Assembly (NCBI GenBank): GCA_965246745.1
Contig: OZ251980.1
Coordinates: forward strand, 1,922,001-1,986,000
Origin: JANXMY01 sp965246745
Lineage (GTDB): Bacteria > Armatimonadota > Armatimonadia > Armatimonadales > Capsulimonadaceae
Direction: 5' to 3'
DNA: 64,000 nucleotides
Shown: piece after piece, positions 1 through 6,023 of the stretch
How positions within the stretch are numbered: position 1 is the first letter of the stretch
How the letters are laid out: the number at the start of each line of letters is the position of its first letter
Position numbers and translations under genes: made by a program
Notes under the pieces: model-generated
What the model was told of the DNA's origin: nothing
The model's database searches: none
The model's input: the letters and a program-made list of their open reading frames with translations, nothing else

Positions 1-433
1 TGGGCCGGGTGTTGTTGGTCTCAAAGAGAATTCCCGGCTGGCCGCTCACCGTCATCGCCTTGTCCTGCACCGCTTGGACCGTTCCTGTCTGCTCTTTTAC
101 GTTCTGCCGCAGGCGCTCGGCCAAGCTGTCCGGGGTATCGCCCTTGTCCCGCAGCGTGCTGATCTTCAGGCTCCCTACCACTCTGCCGTCTTCGGTCGTC
201 AAAACATAGCGCATCCGCTCCATGCTGATATCCGCATCGTCTTTTTGCCACTTCGCCGGGACAGCAAAAGAATAACCGCCTTTGGCGGCATACCGCGCCG
301 GCGCTTGCGGCGCTGCTTTGGCCGGAGCTTTCCCCTTTGGCCGGGCGTGAGCCGCAGGCAGCGTGCCGAGCGCGGCACAGCCGGCGGCGAAAGCGATCAC
401 AGCAGGGCAAAAACGAGTGAAAGATGTTTTCAT
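1..433 (-). CDS. Secreted protein with PsbP/DcrB-like domain, 3' end cut by the window
   Basis: The frame reads from an ATG at 433 leftward off the window edge, giving at least 144 residues with no stop. Residues 1-30 form a signal peptide (hydrophobic core, then LPAAHA). A Lys/Pro/Ala linker runs to about 50. A segment beginning GGYSFAVPAKWQKDD resembles the start of PsbP/DcrB/DUF1795-like folds, which are small secreted or lipoprotein domains of poorly defined role. An AAAAGGA ribosome site precedes the ATG. The neighbouring plsC and cmk are on the same strand but separated by a repeat-bearing gap. The domain call rests on one short motif and is tentative. The secreted nature is clearer. 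Confidence 0.6.
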   Translation of the reverse strand, partial: MKTSFTRFCPAVIAFAAGCAALGTLPAAHARPKGKAPAKAAPQAPARYAAKGGYSFAVPAKWQKDDADISMERMRYVLTTEDGRVVGSLKISTLRDKGDTPDSLAERLRQNVKEQTGTVQAVQDKAMTVSGQPGILFETNNTRP

Positions 434-545
434 GGGGTGTCCTTTTGAGCTTCAAGCAAGCATACCCGCTGAGCCGCTGTTAGCAAACGACCTGCGTACT
501 AGGGCAATCCGAGGGAAACCACAGTCGCTCTTTGTTCCGAGCGCC

Positions 546-600
546 GCGAAGCGGTGGTTCCCGGCGTCCGCGCCCAATAGCCGTGTGCTTCAGCACATGG
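546..600 (+). repeat. Dispersed hairpin repeat, copy 1 of 3
   Basis: It shares a core with 12533-12594 and 18093-18147: CCGCGAAGCGG (mini-hairpin), then GGCGTCCGCGCC (stem GGCG/CGCC, loop TCCG), then AGCCGTG and a terminal hairpin, here GTGCT-TC-AGCAC. The three terminal hairpins differ in sequence but each still pairs. It occupies the gap between the truncated secreted-protein gene and plsC. Confidence 0.75.
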
Positions 601-611
601 CTTCCCAGCGT

Positions 612-1304
612 TTACTCCGGCTCCCCAGAATTGGGGCGGGGGGGCTGCAAAATCTCCACCGGCCCCGTCATCAAAGCCGCAATCATTTTCATCGTCGTTT
701 CGCTGATAATCGTGAGCGCATCTTTCGACGAGTCCGGGTTCAGCGCCAGCATCTCTTGGGCCGTCATCGGCTTTCCCACCGTCGCCCGCACATGCGCCCG
801 GCGCAGACCCCCATGCTTCGGCAGCACTTTGTCGGTCCCCTCCAGCGCAATCGGCACAATCGGCACCCCCGTCTGCTTCGCCACCAGCGCAAAGCCCTTT
901 TCCCCCGCCAGCAGTGTCCCCGGCTCCGCGCGGGTCCCCTCGGGGAAAATGCCCATCACCCGCCCCGCCTTCAGCTCGGCCATCGCCTGCTTCAGCGCCC
1001 CCCGGTCCGCCGATCCGCGCTTCACCGGAAACGCCCCCATCGCTTTGATGTACGGGCCGAACACCGGAATGCGAAACAAGCCGTCTTTCGCCATCAAATG
1101 AAGCTGCCGCGTCGTCACCAGCGACAGGTACGGCGGGTCCAGGTACGCCCGGTGGTTCGGAGCGAGAATGATCGGCCCCGTTTTGGGGATGTTCTCCGCC
1201 CCGCGCACCGTCAGACCGCCCAAAAGGGGGATTATCAAACGCACAAAGACGCGCGTGATCGCATACGCGCGTGTGTACTTCTCGGGAGAATGCTGTTCGG
1301 TCAT
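612..1304 (-). CDS. plsC: 1-acyl-sn-glycerol-3-phosphate acyltransferase
   Basis: The 230-residue protein has the acyltransferase motif NHRAYLD (catalytic H51 and D56), the substrate-binding FPEGTR at 120-125, and a later VPIVPIAL block, all in the order usual for the PlsC family. It would transfer an acyl chain to lysophosphatidic acid at the inner membrane face to form phosphatidic acid; an N-terminal hydrophobic stretch (about 16-30) could anchor it. Its ATG overlaps the cmk stop by 4 bp, so it is probably translated by coupling from the cmk mRNA. The last ten or so residues are encoded by the GC palindrome at 619-644 and look like a repeat-derived tail outside the catalytic domain. Confidence 0.92.
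   Translation of the reverse strand: MTEQHSPEKYTRAYAITRVFVRLIIPLLGGLTVRGAENIPKTGPIILAPNHRAYLDPPYLSLVTTRQLHLMAKDGLFRIPVFGPYIKAMGAFPVKRGSADRGALKQAMAELKAGRVMGIFPEGTRAEPGTLLAGEKGFALVAKQTGVPIVPIALEGTDKVLPKHGGLRRAHVRATVGKPMTAQEMLALNPDSSKDALTIISETTMKMIAALMTGPVEILQPPRPNSGEPE
619..644 (+). repeat. GC-rich mini-palindrome forming the plsC tail
   Basis: The motif CCCCAGAATTGGGG followed by CGGGGGGG recurs at 37057-37083, 37090-37114 and 56247-56272, and inverted at 36959-36984 and 56160-56184. Here it overlaps the last codons of plsC on the minus strand and encodes the Pro/Arg-rich C-terminus (PPRPNSGEPE). Confidence 0.8.
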
Positions 1305-1966
1305 GTGTTTATTCTTACTTTACAAAGTTCCAAAATACGAGAAACGACTTCGCCTGTACTCAGGCCGTCGCTTTGCAGAAGCGTCGCATCGCCCGCCGGC
1401 ACCATCGGGGACACATCGCGGGACGCATCGCGGAGGTCGCGCTCGGCAATATCGGCCTCTAATTGCGCCGCAGATAGATCAATCCCCGCCGCGCCCAGCT
1501 CTTCCCGGCGGCGGCGCACCCGCTCGGCTTGCGACGCCGTTAAAAACACTTTGATCTCGGCATCCGGCAGCACCACCGTGCCGATGTCCCGGCCTTCCAT
1601 CACCACGCCGCCCCGCCGGCCCATTTCCCGCTGCAAGGTCGCCAGCCGGGTCCGAACACACGGCAGCGCGGAAATCGGCGACGTGAGATTGCTGATCTCC
1701 GGCGTCCGTATCTGCCCCGAAATCTCGCTGTTCCCCACATACACCCGGTCTTGCTCGAGGCGAATGTCCAGGCGCTCCGCCAGCCCGCACACCGCCACGC
1801 CGTCGTCCGGCGCAACTCCGTGGTGGATCACCGCCCACGCCACCGCCCGGTACATCGCCCCCGTGTCCACATACGTAAACCCCAGCGCCGACGCCACCAT
1901 CCGCGCGACCGTGCTTTTCCCCGCCCCCGCCGGCCCGTCAATCGCCACACAAAACTTATCCCTCAT
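1301..1966 (-). CDS. cmk: Cytidylate kinase
   Basis: The P-loop GPAGAGKST lies near the N-terminus, followed by TYVDTGAMYRA and EGRDIGT, which are characteristic of bacterial CMP kinase. It phosphorylates CMP and dCMP with ATP in pyrimidine nucleotide synthesis. A longer frame exists from a TTG at 2002, but the ATG at 1966 places the P-loop at the usual distance. It also sits 6 bases after a TACAAT -10 box preceded by TTGACA, consistent with a leaderless transcript. Length (221 residues) is normal. It heads the cmk-plsC pair (ATGA overlap), an association also common in other bacteria. Confidence 0.95.
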   Translation of the reverse strand: MRDKFCVAIDGPAGAGKSTVARMVASALGFTYVDTGAMYRAVAWAVIHHGVAPDDGVAVCGLAERLDIRLEQDRVYVGNSEISGQIRTPEISNLTSPISALPCVRTRLATLQREMGRRGGVVMEGRDIGTVVLPDAEIKVFLTASQAERVRRRREELGAAGIDLSAAQLEADIAERDLRDASRDVSPMVPAGDATLLQSDGLSTGEVVSRILELCKVRINT

Positions 1967-1972
1967 GCGCCC

Positions 1973-2002
1973 ATTGTAACCCGCCGCGACAAGCAATGTC
2001 AA
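1973..2002 (-). promoter_or_regulatory. Promoter of cmk, apparently leaderless
   Basis: On the minus strand TTGACA (2002-1997) and TACAAT (1978-1973) are separated by 18 bp. Only 6 bases lie between TACAAT and the cmk ATG, so transcription would begin at or next to the start codon. It lies back to back with a TATAAT at 2010-2015 serving the phd gene. Confidence 0.75.
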
Positions 2003-2009
2003 CGCGCGG

Positions 2010-2015
2010 TATAAT
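2010..2015 (+). promoter_or_regulatory. -10 box of the phd-vapC operon
   Basis: TATAAT stands 19 bases before the phd ATG at 2035, with AAAGGAG between them as ribosome site. No clear -35 hexamer was recognised. It diverges from the cmk promoter. Confidence 0.55.
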
Positions 2016-2034
2016 AAACGAAAGGAGTGCTATT

Positions 2035-2268
2035 ATGTCGCAGGTTATGTTCGAGGACGCCGTTTCTCAGCTCGGTCAGTTGATAGACCAAGCAAATCGC
2101 GGCGAAGAAGTTATTATCACGCGCGGCGCTGTGCCTGTCGCTCAGATCGTCCCGCCGCCTGCCGAACGAAAACCTAAGCGCCCAGGCTACGGGGCAGGAA
2201 AAAACGACATTCTCTACATGGCCGATGATTTTGACGCTCCGCTGGACGATTTCAAGGACTATATGTAA
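2035..2268 (+). CDS. Phd/YefM-type antitoxin
   Basis: The 77-residue protein starts MSQVMFEDAVSQLGQLIDQA and contains GEEVIITRGAVPVAQIVPP, the pattern of the Phd/YefM DNA-binding antitoxin fold. Its acidic C-terminus (MADDFDAPLDDF) is of the kind that wraps the toxin. The ATG at 2035 follows AAAGGAG; an upstream GTG at 1996 is less likely. It precedes a PIN-domain toxin, and the pair should be autoregulated by antitoxin binding near the TATAAT at 2010. The stop lies inside a 13-bp tandem duplication. Confidence 0.88.
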   Translation: MSQVMFEDAVSQLGQLIDQANRGEEVIITRGAVPVAQIVPPPAERKPKRPGYGAGKNDILYMADDFDAPLDDFKDYM

Positions 2269-2279
2269 GGACTATATGT
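2254..2279 (+). repeat. 13-bp tandem duplication across the phd stop codon
   Basis: AAGGACTATATGT occurs twice in tandem. The first copy is the end of phd (TAA at 2266-2268 spans the junction). The second supplies AAGG as a possible ribosome site for vapC. Confidence 0.9.
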
Positions 2280-2280
2280 A

Positions 2281-2670
2281 ATGCAAATTCTCCTGGATAC
2301 GCATGCTTTCCTGTGGTTCACCCGCGCCAGCCCGGAACTGAGCGAAAAAGCAAAAGAGCTGATCGAAGATGCCGAAAATGACCTGTTTCTCAGCATTGCT
2401 TCTCCCTGGGAAACCGGCATCAAGGTCAGCACGGGGAAACTGACACTGGGACGCCCGGCAGACATATTTTTCGAGGACCGAATGCAGCGCAGCGGAATCG
2501 CATTGCTCCCGATTACCCTGGCGCATATCGCCTGCGTGTCTACCCTGCCGATGCACCACCGCGACCCGTTCGACCGGATGCTGATCGCCCAAAGCCTGAC
2601 CGAAAACATTCCGATCCTCTCGGCGGACGCCGCCTTCGACCCCTACGGCGTCCAGCGCCTTTGGTTGTGA
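2281..2670 (+). CDS. PIN-domain ribonuclease toxin (VapC-like)
   Basis: The 129-residue PIN protein has acidic positions in order: LLDTHAFLW (D6), SPWETGIK, HHRDPFDRMLIAQ and SADAAF, the metal-binding set of PIN endoribonucleases. SIASPWE and HRDPFDR are typical of PIN toxins paired with Phd-type antitoxins. It follows the antitoxin by 12 bases within one operon. The likely action is cleavage of specific RNAs when the antitoxin is lost; the target cannot be told from sequence. Its stop is again followed by a 13-bp duplication. Confidence 0.9.
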   Translation: MQILLDTHAFLWFTRASPELSEKAKELIEDAENDLFLSIASPWETGIKVSTGKLTLGRPADIFFEDRMQRSGIALLPITLAHIACVSTLPMHHRDPFDRMLIAQSLTENIPILSADAAFDPYGVQRLWL

Positions 2671-2688
2671 TTTATGGTTGTGATTTAT
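2663..2688 (+). repeat. 13-bp tandem duplication across the vapC stop codon
   Basis: GGTTGTGATTTAT is repeated twice in tandem. The vapC TGA is at 2668-2670 and the second copy runs into the panB ATG at 2687. Confidence 0.9.
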
Positions 2689-3487
2689 GAGCACTTATCC
2701 TGATTTATCCGCCAAAGTCACCCTGGCGGCGCTGGCTCGCAAAAAGCAGCGCGGGGAGAAAATTTCCATGCTGACCGCCTACGATTACCCGCTTGCACTG
2801 CTCGTTGACCGCTCCGGCGTAGATATAATTTTGGTCGGCGACTCGCTCGGCATGGAAGCGCTCGGTTTTGAGACCACCCTGCCCGTGACCCTGGACATCA
2901 TGGTCCATCATACCCAGGCCGTCCGGCGCGGCACGAAACGCGCCCTGCTGGTCGCCGACCTGCCGTTTTTGTCCTACCAAATCAGCGCCGACGACGCCGT
3001 GCGGAACGCCGGACGGCTTTTGCAGGAAGCCGAAGCCGAAGCCGTCAAACTCGAAGGCGGCCTCGCCGCCGCGCCGACCATTCGCCGCTTGACCGACGCC
3101 GGCATCCCCGTCATGGCCCACATCGGCTTTACTCCCCAAAGCGTTCACCTGCTCGGCGTCCGCAAGCAGGGCAAAGACGATGCCGGAGCCGCCCAAGTGC
3201 TGGCCGACGCCCGTGCCGTGCAGGACGCCGGCGCGTTCGCCGTTGTTTTGGAGCTGATCCCCGACACGCTGGCCGAAAAAGTCACCGCCGCGCTGTCCAT
3301 TCCGACCCTCGGCATCGGGGCCGGGCCGCACTGCGACGGCCAGGTTTTGGTGACTTCCGACCTGCTCGGCCTGCGCCCCGAGCGGCCCCCGCTGAAACAC
3401 GTCCGCCGGTACGCCCAAATCGGCACCGCCATTGCCGACGCGCTTGCCGCGTATCGCGAAGATGTCGTCGGCAGCCGCTTCCCGTAA
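2687..3487 (+). CDS. panB: 3-methyl-2-oxobutanoate hydroxymethyltransferase
   Basis: The 266-residue (beta/alpha)8 barrel enzyme of pantothenate synthesis transfers a hydroxymethyl group from 5,10-methylene-THF to ketoisovalerate, giving ketopantoate. Diagnostic segments are MLTAYDYPLALLVD, VGDSLGM (metal-binding Asp), VKLEGG, GIPVMAHIGFTPQS and TLGIGAGPHCDGQVLV. Length is normal. It starts 17 bases after vapC, so read-through from the toxin operon is possible. panC lies 4.4 kb downstream rather than next to it, and no panD is visible. Confidence 0.96.
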   Translation: MSTYPDLSAKVTLAALARKKQRGEKISMLTAYDYPLALLVDRSGVDIILVGDSLGMEALGFETTLPVTLDIMVHHTQAVRRGTKRALLVADLPFLSYQISADDAVRNAGRLLQEAEAEAVKLEGGLAAAPTIRRLTDAGIPVMAHIGFTPQSVHLLGVRKQGKDDAGAAQVLADARAVQDAGAFAVVLELIPDTLAEKVTAALSIPTLGIGAGPHCDGQVLVTSDLLGLRPERPPLKHVRRYAQIGTAIADALAAYREDVVGSRFP

Positions 3488-3565
3488 GCCGCTGCGTGTT
3501 TGCCGGCTTGTTTCCGAGGGTACACTGTCGTCAAAGCGTCACCCGCACATCACGGAGAAACAACC

Positions 3566-3958
3566 ATGAGCGTTCCGCCCCCCGACGGCAGCTTTGCCCC
3601 CGTCTATGACAGCGCAAGCGGCATCAGCCAGGATGACAAAACAATGGCGATGCTGGCCTATATTCTCGGCATTTTTACCGGGTTTCTCGGGCCGCTGGTG
3701 CTCTGGATCGTCAAAAAAGACCAGTCCCCGTTTGTCGCTTTTCATGCGCTGCAAGCCCTGATTCTGCACGCGGTTGTCACGATAGGCTACTTTTTATCCG
3801 GCGTTCTGTTTGTCGTCATCATCGGCTTTGTCACCCTGCCCGTGTTTGCCCTGCTCGGCCTGATCTTCAGCATTCTGGCCGGCCTCGCCGCCAACCGGGG
3901 CGAGTGGTACAGCATTCCCGTCGTCGGCCCCATTGCCCGCCGGCAGAGCGGACAATAA
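3566..3958 (+). CDS. DUF4870 membrane protein, copy 1
   Basis: The 130-residue protein has the DUF4870 layout: DDKTMAMLAYILGIFTGFLGPLVLW (first membrane helix), the conserved KKDQSPFVAFHALQAL motif, two further hydrophobic helices and a short tail, RGEWYSIPVVGPIARR. The function of the family is unknown. The ATG at 3566 follows CACGGAG; a TACACT -10-like box lies at 3520-3525. It is a close paralogue of the next gene. The two are probably one transcript ending at the hairpin at 4412. Confidence 0.85.
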   Translation: MSVPPPDGSFAPVYDSASGISQDDKTMAMLAYILGIFTGFLGPLVLWIVKKDQSPFVAFHALQALILHAVVTIGYFLSGVLFVVIIGFVTLPVFALLGLIFSILAGLAANRGEWYSIPVVGPIARRQSGQ

Positions 3959-4002
3959 TTGTTAGAAACGCCGGTCCGTAGCCGGCAGAAAAAGGAAAGC
4001 AC

Positions 4003-4395
4003 ATGAGCATCCCCACCAACCCGTACTCCGCCGAAAGCTCCCTCGGCGTCTCCGCCGAAGACAGAACTTTGGGCCTCGTCGCCTATGTCCTTGCCATTTT
4101 CACAAGCTGGCTCGGACCGCTCATCTTGTGGCTCGTCAAAAAAGACCAGTCCAAATTCGTGGCGTTTCACTGCGTGCAGGCGCTGCTGCTGATGGGAGCC
4201 GTTTTCGTAGTGGAAGTTGTTTCCAACATCGTCTTTACCACCCTCCATCTTCTCCCGGTCGCCTGGCTTGTGGTCGGAGTTCTCGGCCTCGGCTCGCTTG
4301 CGCTCAACATTCTGGCCGCTCTCGCCGCCAACAAAGGCAGTTGGTACGAAATGCCCGTGGTCGGCCCCTACGCCCGCAAAATCGCCGGCGTCTAA
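4003..4395 (+). CDS. DUF4870 membrane protein, copy 2
   Basis: The 130-residue paralogue of the preceding gene shares LAIFTSWLGPLILWLVKKDQSKFVAFHCVQALLL and ends WYEMPVVGPYARK. Three membrane segments are predicted. AAAGGAA precedes the ATG. The tandem pair suggests a local duplication, and the two products may form a hetero-oligomer in the membrane (inference). A clear terminator follows. Confidence 0.85.
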   Translation: MSIPTNPYSAESSLGVSAEDRTLGLVAYVLAIFTSWLGPLILWLVKKDQSKFVAFHCVQALLLMGAVFVVEVVSNIVFTTLHLLPVAWLVVGVLGLGSLALNILAALAANKGSWYEMPVVGPYARKIAGV

Positions 4396-4411
4396 CCACT
4401 GCGTCGCCGGA

Positions 4412-4441
4412 AGCCGCCGAGAGAGTCTCGGCGGCTTTTTT
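4412..4441 (+). terminator. Rho-independent terminator
   Basis: AGCCGCCGAGA and TCTCGGCGGCT form an 11-bp stem with a two-base loop, followed by a run of T (4435-4441). It ends the DUF4870 pair. Confidence 0.9.
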
Positions 4442-4488
4442 GCCGTCTGGGGTATACTTCACCTGAAACCGAATTCGAGGAGACCCCA

Positions 4489-5130
4489 ATGCCGAAATTG
4501 ATCTTAGTGCGACACGGCGAGTCGCAGTGGAACCTGGAAAACCGCTTCACCGGCTGGGTAGACGTTCCCCTGACCCCGCGCGGCGAAGCCGAAGCCCGCA
4601 TCGCCGGCGAGCATCTCCGCGACCTGCCGGTAGACAAAGTCTACACCAGCGTTCTGCAAAGAGCCGTCAACACATCGAAAATCGCCCTCGAAGCCGCCGG
4701 CAAGCCCGACACCCTGCCCACCGAGCGCGACCAAGCTCTCAACGAGCGCCACTACGGCGACCTCCAGGGACTGAACAAAGCCGAAACGGCGGCGCAGTAC
4801 GGCGACGCCCAGGTGAAAATCTGGCGGCGCTCCTACGATGTCCCCCCGCCCGGCGAGCACGGCGAATCGCTCAAAGACACCGCCGCCCGCACCCTGCCCT
4901 ACTTCCAAGCGCACATTCTCCCCGACCTCCAAGCCGGCCTCAACGTGCTCGTCGTCGCCCACGGCAACTCGCTCCGCTCCATCGTCATGGAACTCGACCA
5001 CCTCAGCCGCGAGGAAGTCTTGGAGCTGAATATCCCCACCGGCATCCCGCTCGCTTACGATTTAAACGCCGACGGCACCGTTCAAAGCAAGCGCTACTTG
5101 TTCACCCGCGAAGACGAGAAACACGCCTGA
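4489..5130 (+). CDS. gpmA: 2,3-bisphosphoglycerate-dependent phosphoglycerate mutase
   Basis: The 213-residue protein begins MPKLILVRHGESQWNLENRF with the histidine phosphatase motif RHGE (8-11), and contains ALNERHYGDLQG, VPPPGEHGESL and VVAHGNSLRSIV (second catalytic His). These are features of cofactor-dependent phosphoglycerate mutase, interconverting 2- and 3-phosphoglycerate in glycolysis. It is shorter than the roughly 250-residue E. coli enzyme but matches the shorter bacterial forms. GAGGAG precedes the ATG, and TATACT at 4452-4457 is a probable -10 box. Confidence 0.95.
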   Translation: MPKLILVRHGESQWNLENRFTGWVDVPLTPRGEAEARIAGEHLRDLPVDKVYTSVLQRAVNTSKIALEAAGKPDTLPTERDQALNERHYGDLQGLNKAETAAQYGDAQVKIWRRSYDVPPPGEHGESLKDTAARTLPYFQAHILPDLQAGLNVLVVAHGNSLRSIVMELDHLSREEVLELNIPTGIPLAYDLNADGTVQSKRYLFTREDEKHA

Positions 5131-5163
5131 CGCCCGGCTTCGAACGACAGCACGGAGGCTATC

Positions 5164-5565
5164 ATGATCTCGAATACCCATCTTCGCAGCACGGCCCGCG
5201 AGTACCTGCGGGCCGCCAAGCTGCTCCGCACCCGTCGAAGCTATAATGTCGCCTTTTATCTCTGCGGCTATGCGCTGGAAATTGCTCTTAAAGCGCAGAT
5301 ATGTCGGACACTCAACTGGCGCACCGGATTTCCGGAAACCAGCGCCGAGTTTAAGCTGAAAAGTAACTTGAAGACCCATGATCTCGAAGCGCTGCTGGAG
5401 TTCACCGGCATTCAAGACAAAATAAAATTGCGCTACTTTTCGGATTGGGCCACCGCGAACAAATGGAAGCCGGAGCAGCGTTACAGCCCGCCCGGAACAA
5501 AGACGCGAATTGAAGCCGAGGAAATGATCGAGGCGACACAAAACCTTTTGAGGATACTGTTATGA
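5164..5565 (+). CDS. HEPN-domain protein
   Basis: The 133-residue all-helical protein has ARE-YLRAAKLL near the N-terminus and the HEPN signature VAFYLCGYALEIALKAQIC, then KTHDLEALL, which is typical of HEPN proteins. The C-terminal part has RYSPPGTKTRIEAEEMIEATQNLL. HEPN domains are RNases or partners of minimal nucleotidyltransferases; no nucleotidyltransferase is adjacent. The canonical R-x4-6-H pair was not identified with confidence. GCACGGAGG precedes the ATG. It overlaps the next gene by ATGA, implying a co-produced partner. Confidence 0.8.
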   Translation: MISNTHLRSTAREYLRAAKLLRTRRSYNVAFYLCGYALEIALKAQICRTLNWRTGFPETSAEFKLKSNLKTHDLEALLEFTGIQDKIKLRYFSDWATANKWKPEQRYSPPGTKTRIEAEEMIEATQNLLRILL

Positions 5566-5978
5566 GCGAATCAATCGCGCACACTCTCGCACGAAGACTT
5601 CATCTTGCGGAGAAAGCAATCGCTGCCGCACACGGTCAGTTCATCTTGTTTGTGCTGGCCGAGCGCGAGGAAGCACCGGGGAAATGGGATTTGCTGGTTT
5701 CCGCCCTCTGGCTGGATACCAGCCGGCAGGGGCTTGAGCAAATGGTGGATTTGCTCAAGCCCTATCTCACGGAAAGCGACTGGCTGGCGCTTGCCAGCAT
5801 CACGCCGCTGCCTCCTGCGCTGGAATACGTTCAATGGATTGCACAAAAATACGACACGCAGCATAGCAGTCAGGAAGTGGTTGATGCCTTTTGGAGTGAT
5901 CTGTTCATTCCGCATGGCTACGTTATTACTGCCAGCCTTGCCCCCGCGCGGACAGCCGCCGAGCCGGTCGCCGCTTAA
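5562..5978 (+). CDS. Putative partner of the HEPN protein, unknown family
   Basis: The 138-residue protein overlaps the upstream HEPN gene by 4 bp (ATGA), so translation is probably coupled. I do not recognise its family. The segment HGQFILFVLAEREEAPGKWD followed by LLVSALWLDTS is a plausible beta-strand core, followed by helices and a Pro/Ala-rich tail. The arrangement resembles the HEPN-plus-small-partner pairs at 21623-22462, 22868-23723 and 63309-64000, although the partners are not obviously similar in sequence. A toxin-antitoxin or defence role is inference. Confidence 0.6.
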   Translation: MSESIAHTLARRLHLAEKAIAAAHGQFILFVLAEREEAPGKWDLLVSALWLDTSRQGLEQMVDLLKPYLTESDWLALASITPLPPALEYVQWIAQKYDTQHSSQEVVDAFWSDLFIPHGYVITASLAPARTAAEPVAA

Positions 5979-6013
5979 CGTTCAATCTTAACGTTCAATC
6001 TTAACGTTCAATC
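5975..6013 (+). repeat. 13-bp unit repeated three times at a gene end
   Basis: TTAACGTTCAATC is present in three exact tandem copies. The first contains the stop codon of the upstream gene (TAA 5976-5978). The last leads into AGGAG, the ribosome site of the VWA gene. Confidence 0.95.
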
Positions 6014-6023
6014 AGGAGAAGCC

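Noticed and set aside
21..455. A 144-codon minus-strand frame
   Set aside because: It is a shadow of the real frame 433 to 1, which has a signal peptide and a ribosome site.
363..1979. A 538-codon plus-strand open frame across plsC and cmk
   Set aside because: Antisense to two genes with complete catalytic motifs; no recognisable domain.
4128..4466. Extra frames over the DUF4870 and gpmA genes
   Set aside because: Arg/Pro/Ser-rich shadow frames of membrane and mutase genes.
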